64,000 nt of DNA from positions 29,847,364 to 29,911,363 of the forward strand of contig NC_068977.1 in the NCBI RefSeq assembly GCF_016808095.1. Direction: 5' to 3'. Under the pieces are notes generated by a model. The model was not told the origin of the DNA, made no database searches, and saw nothing but the letters and a program-made list of their open reading frames with translations. The position numbers were made by a program, and so were the translations under genes. Source of the stretch: Vigna angularis. Lineage: Eukaryota; Streptophyta; Magnoliopsida; Fabales; Fabaceae. Positions 58,881-64,000 of this stretch are shown in pieces (position 1 is the first letter of the stretch; every line of letters starts with the position of its first letter).

Positions 58881-59286
58881 ATAGGAATTGGGGTACGATG
58901 GTATGAGGGTGTCTGACATAATTATTATATGATGTTTGTATCGAAGTAATTATGCATGTCTTATAAATGATTTGTTGCATGTTAACTCACCCTACTTGTT
59001 TGTGTTTTTGTGTTTGGGTATGTGCGATGATCGTATAATTCGTTATACGGGAGCAGATGAAGGAATGTTGCCTCACATAGTACCAAGGAAAGAGGAGTCG
59101 AAGAACTATAATTAGAATCTTTTTACATGTATAGACTTATATCAACTAGGAAATTTTAAAGGATGAGATTACGGAATGTTACCGTAAATGTAATGTTAAT
59201 TATCAAGTGTGAAAATTTGGGATGTTACATTAATGTGAAAAGTTGGGATGTTACATTAATGTGAGAATTTGGGATGTTACAATAAT

Positions 59287-60035
59287 CTCTCACCCATTAC
59301 TTCTTATTTGAAAACCAAAAACTATGATTCTTTTTTTCTGGTTCCTATCTGTTATTTTTATGTCTTTGATGACCGAATCATGATCTCATTTCTAATATCA
59401 CTCTCTCGAAAACAGGAGTTATTTTAAATTTTAAGCATGTTATATATCAAATGCTTATGTCAAATGCTTGATTTTCTCTCATCTTTGCTTATGTCAAATG
59501 CTTGATTTTATACAGTTAAGGGTGATCACTGGCAATAGTTTAATACAAATGGACAAATCAGACTCACCAAAATAACAGAACAATTGGTATTGGAAGGGAA
59601 AGGGGCAATCCACCAAAGTACAACTTAACAAACACTTCAATTACGTGCAACAAGAAACATATAAATTTTTTAAGTACTTCTCGAAAGGAAATTTTCAAAA
59701 TCATATGCACATTACCATCAATAGACCAAATCAAAGGGTTCAGATTGATTGGCCAGTAAGTATTAACATGTCAACTAGGCAAAGCAAGCAAACTATGCAA
59801 GACCAAGTCCAAATTGAACTACATGACCCTTTCGATAGTTTCAACTTTCATCATACATTGCCGTATCAGCCAGCTAAATCCAAGCCAAAAATATTATAAA
59901 CAAAAAGAATAGGGATTCCGTTGTTGTCTTTATGTGCTCTTCTCCTATGCCGAATGGCACAAAGCATCAACAAATCCAATAGGCAATAGCTGTTAAAATT
60001 TCAAACTGATACATATATACCAAACTTGTCTCAGA
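59287..60035. other. upstream region of the MOCOS-like gene
   Basis: Promoter and leader region. The 84-codon frame at 59645-59899 has no recognisable domain and could be an upstream ORF if transcription starts that far out. No convincing TATA box at a fixed distance. Confidence 0.4.
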
Positions 60036-61970
60036 GTGCAGAAACAAAAGAAAATGCAGACCCTTGATGAGGCCTCACAAAAGTGCCCTCAATGCTGTTG
60101 CAGCTGCACAACCCCGTTTTTCAACTCTACAATTTCATCACGCAACACAACAGCAAAACTCAGGAACAGTTCTGCAGAGTGGCGCCACAGTTTTGCAGTC
60201 ACAACAACATCATCTATATTCCCAAACACTCAATTTACAAACCATGAGTCTCTTCCATCACTTCATGAATCATTCAATGAGTTCAACAAAGTGTTCCCTC
60301 AGTATTCTGATACTGAACAAGTTGACTATGTTAGAGCCAAGGACTATTTCCACCTGTCACTCTCCAGCCAAACTTGCCTTGATTACATTGGCATTGGCCT
60401 TTTCTCTTGCTCTCAGCTTCAACACCATGACTCATCAAAAGGCCAATTACCCTCTTCTTCAGTTCCTCAGACACCCCAATTTCAACCTAATTACTCAGAT
60501 ATTCCTTTCTTTAGGATACACTCCAAAACTGGTAGCTTAAAGACTTTGTTGCTTCATGGGGGACAAGACTCAGAATTTGAGGGTGCAATGAGAAAGAGAA
60601 TCATGAGTTTCCTTAACATATCAGAAAATGACTACTTTATTGTTTTCACAGCAAACAGAACCTCAGCTTTCAAACTTGTGGCAGATTCATACCAATTCCA
60701 AACTAGTAGGAGGCTTCTGACAGTTTATGACTATGAGAGCGAGGCGGCGGAAGCAATGATTAGTTCCTCAGAGAAGAGAGGTGCCAGGGCCATGTCAGCG
60801 GAGTTCTCATGGCCTAGGCTGAGGATTCAGTCAAAAAAGTTGAGGAAGATGATTGAGAGTAGGAGAAAGAAGAAGAAAAGAAAAGGCCTCTTTGTTTTCC
60901 CACTTGGTTCAAGAGTGACAGGAGCAAGATATCCTTATCTGTGGATGAGCATAGCACAGGAGAATGGATGGCATGTGTTGGTTGATGCATGTGCATTGGG
61001 GCCAAAAGACATGGACTGCTTCGGCCTCTCTCTATTTCAACCAGATTTTCTTATTTGCTCTTTCTACAAGGTCTTTGGGGCAAACCCTTCTGGATTTGGA
61101 TGCCTTTTCATCAAGAAATCTGCCATTTCCAGCTTGGAATCTTCCCCTTCAGCAGGAATTGTCAGCCTTGTACAAGAAAAGCAGCCTCGTCAATTATCAG
61201 ATTATTCTTCTGCCACTGACTTAGAACTTATACACAATACAACATCAACATCCCCACATGAAGAGAAACCATTTCCTTTGTCATCTTTATCGGGTCCAAT
61301 GCAAACTAAACAATCTGAAATAGTTGAAGAAGGAGAAGCAACTGACTCAAATCTAAAAGCTCCTCAAGGTTCTGAAATTGAGGAGATACAAGAGCCAGTT
61401 CAGACCCTTAAGAAAAGTAATGTCCAAGAAAGTGGCATCCAATGTGGGTGCTTAGACCAAGTTGATTCTTTGGGATTGATTCTGATCACTAACAGGTCAA
61501 GGTACCTTATCAACTGGCTGGTAAACTCTATGTTGAAGCTTAAGCATCCTAATACACAAGGGGTTCCTTTGGTCAAGATTTATGGTCCAAAGGTGAAATT
61601 TGACAGAGGGCCAGCTTTGGCATTCAATATATTTGATTGGAAAGGTGAAAGGGTTGAGCCTGCACTTGTCCAGAAACTTGCTGATAGAAGCAACATCTCT
61701 ATCAGTTATGCATTCCTGCGTCATATTTGGTTTGCAGATAAGTATGCAGAAGAGAAGGGAAAAGTCCTACAAACCAAAGTGGTGACAGCAACCAACAAGA
61801 AGAAAGACAGGGTTGGAATCACTGTGGTTACTGCTGCCCTTGGCTTCCTTGCTAATTTTGAAGATGTGTATAAGCTTTGGGCTTTTGTTGCTAGATTCCT
61901 GGATGCTGACTTTGTGGAGAAAGAGAGGTGGAGATATCTTGCCATCAACCAAAAAACAATTGAGGTTTAG
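60036..61970 (+). CDS. molybdenum cofactor sulfurase-like, PLP-dependent transferase family protein
   Basis: An intronless frame of 644 residues. From about residue 185 it shows a class V aminotransferase/cysteine desulfurase fold of the plant MOCOS-like group. GWHVLVDACALGPKDMDCFG (311-330) holds Asp317, expected to contact the PLP ring nitrogen. FLICSFYKVFGANPSGFGCL (338-357) holds Lys345, the expected Schiff-base lysine. RVTGARYPYLW (293-303) is also typical. The C-terminus (RVGITVVTAALGFLANFEDV) matches the family. There is no MOSC domain, unlike ABA3, so cofactor sulfuration activity is uncertain. A basic run (RRKKKKRKG, 276-284) and a low-complexity insert (about 365-465) are notable. 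Met7 (60054) is a plausible alternative start because relatives begin close to an M-Q...ASQ-C...CC stretch. The frames 60064-60540, 60964-61224 and those on the minus strand are shadows. Confidence 0.88.
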   Translation: MQKQKKMQTLDEASQKCPQCCCSCTTPFFNSTISSRNTTAKLRNSSAEWRHSFAVTTTSSIFPNTQFTNHESLPSLHESFNEFNKVFPQYSDTEQVDYVRAKDYFHLSLSSQTCLDYIGIGLFSCSQLQHHDSSKGQLPSSSVPQTPQFQPNYSDIPFFRIHSKTGSLKTLLLHGGQDSEFEGAMRKRIMSFLNISENDYFIVFTANRTSAFKLVADSYQFQTSRRLLTVYDYESEAAEAMISSSEKRGARAMSAEFSWPRLRIQSKKLRKMIESRRKKKKRKGLFVFPLGSRVTGARYPYLWMSIAQENGWHVLVDACALGPKDMDCFGLSLFQPDFLICSFYKVFGANPSGFGCLFIKKSAISSLESSPSAGIVSLVQEKQPRQLSDYSSATDLELIHNTTSTSPHEEKPFPLSSLSGPMQTKQSEIVEEGEATDSNLKAPQGSEIEEIQEPVQTLKKSNVQESGIQCGCLDQVDSLGLILITNRSRYLINWLVNSMLKLKHPNTQGVPLVKIYGPKVKFDRGPALAFNIFDWKGERVEPALVQKLADRSNISISYAFLRHIWFADKYAEEKGKVLQTKVVTATNKKKDRVGITVVTAALGFLANFEDVYKLWAFVARFLDADFVEKERWRYLAINQKTIEV

Positions 61971-63350
61971 TTTATCCGTTCAGTTTCATTTATTCTTCAG
62001 GATTCTGGGTCTTGGAAGACTCCATGAAGTGTGAATTCTGCAAGTAAAAATAATTAATTACATACATTATTCCTTCATTTGTATGATTGATTTCAGAAAC
62101 TATGTTGATAATTCATTATGTCAAATATATACTTTGATTCTTGTGTTGTGCTGTCCTAGCATTTACCTTATCACCGCGCTGAAATTAGTGGCACTTTTAT
62201 TTATGTTATTGATTTCGGCCTAACAACTGAAGATGACATCAACTGTGTTGTGGTTTATAAACGAAAATATCCTCTTATGGGGCAGAGGTTGTTAGGAGGA
62301 GTTATGGTCTTGTATCGAAGGTTTCGTGTTTCATATAATAAGTGTTTCATATAATAAATTATATCTTGTGAGGATAAATTTTATTTTACGTATTTATTTT
62401 ATATTAATATTTAAAATTAATTTTTTAAAATAATATTAAATTCGTTCAAAATTTATCTTTAATAATATTTTTTATTTATTAAATCTGTCATTGACCACTT
62501 ATTAACATCTACTTTATATTATCAAATATATATATTTTCTTGTTACTTCCCCGACTTTGGTTAACATGAAAAGGTTGTATAGAATCAATTATAAATTATA
62601 TCTTCATAGGTTAAAAGGACTTAAATACAAAATGGTGAATTATTAAAAAAACCTATTTACATATATTCAAGTCTCATTCGACTATAATTTAGAGATAAAA
62701 ATACACAAAAGAAAATGCTTTCAACCTAGTTTGTGATTGTTCAATTTCAAATATACAAAATAATAAAACAGTGACACACTTGTCAAAAAATTATTAAAAA
62801 AAATTGTTAATATATAATAATCCATATATAAACTGTTAAGAGTTTTACTGAAGAATGTAAATGCATAGCTGAAATTTTATCAGTGGTTCTTTTGATTCAA
62901 AAAAATATATTTAAAGACTTACAGGTCAGCATTTCAATCTTTTAAGGATTAAATTGAGTGTTAATTTTAAAGTTTTATTACGAAAATTTAGGAGAAAGTT
63001 GAGCTAATATTCCTTTGTGGGTTTGACCATGTCCCAAACAAGAAGGAAATAACCTTGAAAGTTCCCTAAACCAACACTAGTCATCAACTCGCGGACGAAA
63101 AAGACAACCTTAAATGCAACTAAAATCAAAATCATGTGACACGCCGTCATGTGCTTTTTTTTGTTCAGACACAACATCATGTGTGTGGTTGAGCATTTTG
63201 AGAAGCTTAAATGTTTGAGTCTTTATAGAGGTTATCATCTTTGTTTATAATGTGTCATTGAGAACGAATCTTATCCCTTGCTAGACTTTTTCTTTCTCCT
63301 TACTCTCACTTGGAAGCAAAAGATGAAGACACAAGCGTTAGCAATTTAGG

Positions 63351-63389
<39 letters not shown>

Positions 63390-64000
63390 TTATTATATTT
63401 TATTAATTAATTTATTAAAGTGATCTAATCAAGATAAATATATGGTTAAGGGTATATATATCATGAAAACTTAATTATATAAAGACTATAAACAATATTT
63501 TAATTTGATGAATGATCAAATTAAAAATATTAAAACTTAAGAAAAAAGAACTGATAAAAGTTACATGGGTTATGGTTCCCATCTCTAAACACATACATTA
63601 TTCTTGTTTCTTTCTTTTTACCTTCATTAAAAGGAAAAATTAAGAGGAACCTAAGGTACCTATAGTTGGAAGATCAAATATCATTCTTTTATATACATTG
63701 TTTACAATAGTTAATCCATGTATGCTTCCGCATACTGCTCTATGGTGTATTAGGAATTGCTTAATCAATTAAAAGGTTTGTGTCCTTATTAATTATTAAT
63801 TATTTTGGTTCATAAGCTACCAGAAGTCAATTGATTCTAAAATATGGATATATTGGAGATAGCAAATCACTAGAGGTGAAAGCTATAGGACATTTTAGAT
63901 TATTATTATTTTGCACCAATTTTATTTGGATTTGAAAGATACTTTTTTTGTGTCGTCATTTAGATGAAATTTGGTTCCAGTCTCCTATTTAGACAAACTA
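61971..64000. other. 3' flank of the MOCOS-like gene and intergenic DNA
   Basis: 61971-62160 is the likely 3' UTR. The rest is AT-rich with no gene seen; (AT)n lies at 63352-63384. A less AT-rich patch at about 63000-63330 is unassigned. Confidence 0.5.

Larger units (their letters stand above)
56431..59281 (+). mobile_element. solo LTR, same family, copy 4
   Basis: The 2851-bp block starts TGTAAGACCCATGAAAAATA and ends ATTTGGGATGTTACA. It is flanked by ATAAT on both sides (56426-56430 and 59282-59286). It has no gag-pol interior. Inside are an (AGTAAATAGTAAAA)-type array (56595-56670), four ~187-bp repeats (57175-57830), duplicated TGGTCTATGTGCCGGTTT blocks (58530-58640), short GGGTATTGTGGGATGAGTGT repeats (58690-58880), and three copies of a GGGATGTTACA end motif at 59218-59281. 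Confidence 0.9.

Noticed and set aside
60064..62034. Many frames overlapping the MOCOS-like gene on both strands
   Set aside because: Shadows of the 644-residue frame, which alone shows family motifs.
1..64000. CRISPR arrays, bacterial operons, rRNA or tRNA genes
   Set aside because: None seen; the repeats present are plant minisatellites, microsatellites and transposon ends.

Overview
This is a plant nuclear genome window, very AT-rich between genes. The most likely source is a papilionoid legume of the Phaseolus/Vigna/soybean group. That placement is an inference from intron and TATA architecture, plant-type genes (sorbitol dehydrogenase, LysM mini-protein, MIR399, MOCOS-like protein) and LTR sequences that look like those of warm-season legumes. 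Genes are sparse and most of the window is layered transposon remains plus (AT)n microsatellites.

Genes I can support: (1) the 5' end of a sorbitol dehydrogenase gene running off the left edge (minus strand, 1-109); (2) a complete single-exon LysM-domain mini-protein gene (12976-13302, plus); (3) two MIR399 precursor genes (28490-28590 and 38338-38440, plus), each with PHR1-type P1BS sites and a TATA box; (4) a complete intronless molybdenum-cofactor-sulfurase-like/PLP-dependent gene near the right end (60036-61970, plus).

Layout: 2.1-7.6 kb is a retroelement patch (TRIM elements, a broken Ty1/copia pol interrupted by a solo copia LTR, a hairpin-forming minisatellite). 9.3-10.6 kb has more TRIM pieces swollen by (AT)n. 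12.9-13.4 kb is the LysM gene. 15.3-16.8 kb is a long-TIR DNA element with a GC-rich core, and 19.2-20.3 kb is a second TIR family with a sister copy at 46.1-46.9 kb. 24.2-26.8 kb is a solo LTR. 28.2-38.5 kb is the MIR399 locus: two intact hairpins plus two orphan copies of the same promoter module inside a segmental duplication, one copy hit by a hAT-like MITE and a solo LTR. 41-46 kb is retroelement debris and a repeated TIR element. 47.1-49.8 kb is a MULE with a nested TIR element. 51.3-55.9 kb is a minus-strand LTR split by a Ty3/gypsy fragment that carries a spliced antisense ORF. 56.4-59.3 kb is another solo LTR of the same family.

The main item for follow-up is the MIR399 cluster. Four copies of one P1BS promoter module lie on the same strand over about 10 kb, but only two are still followed by a miR399 hairpin. 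The best supported transposon calls rest on target-site duplications read directly: ATAGT, ATAAA and ATAAT for three solo LTRs, TGCTT for the copia LTR, CTTTTCAT for the hAT-like MITE, TAATCTTA for the nested TIR element and TTAAATTTT for the MULE.
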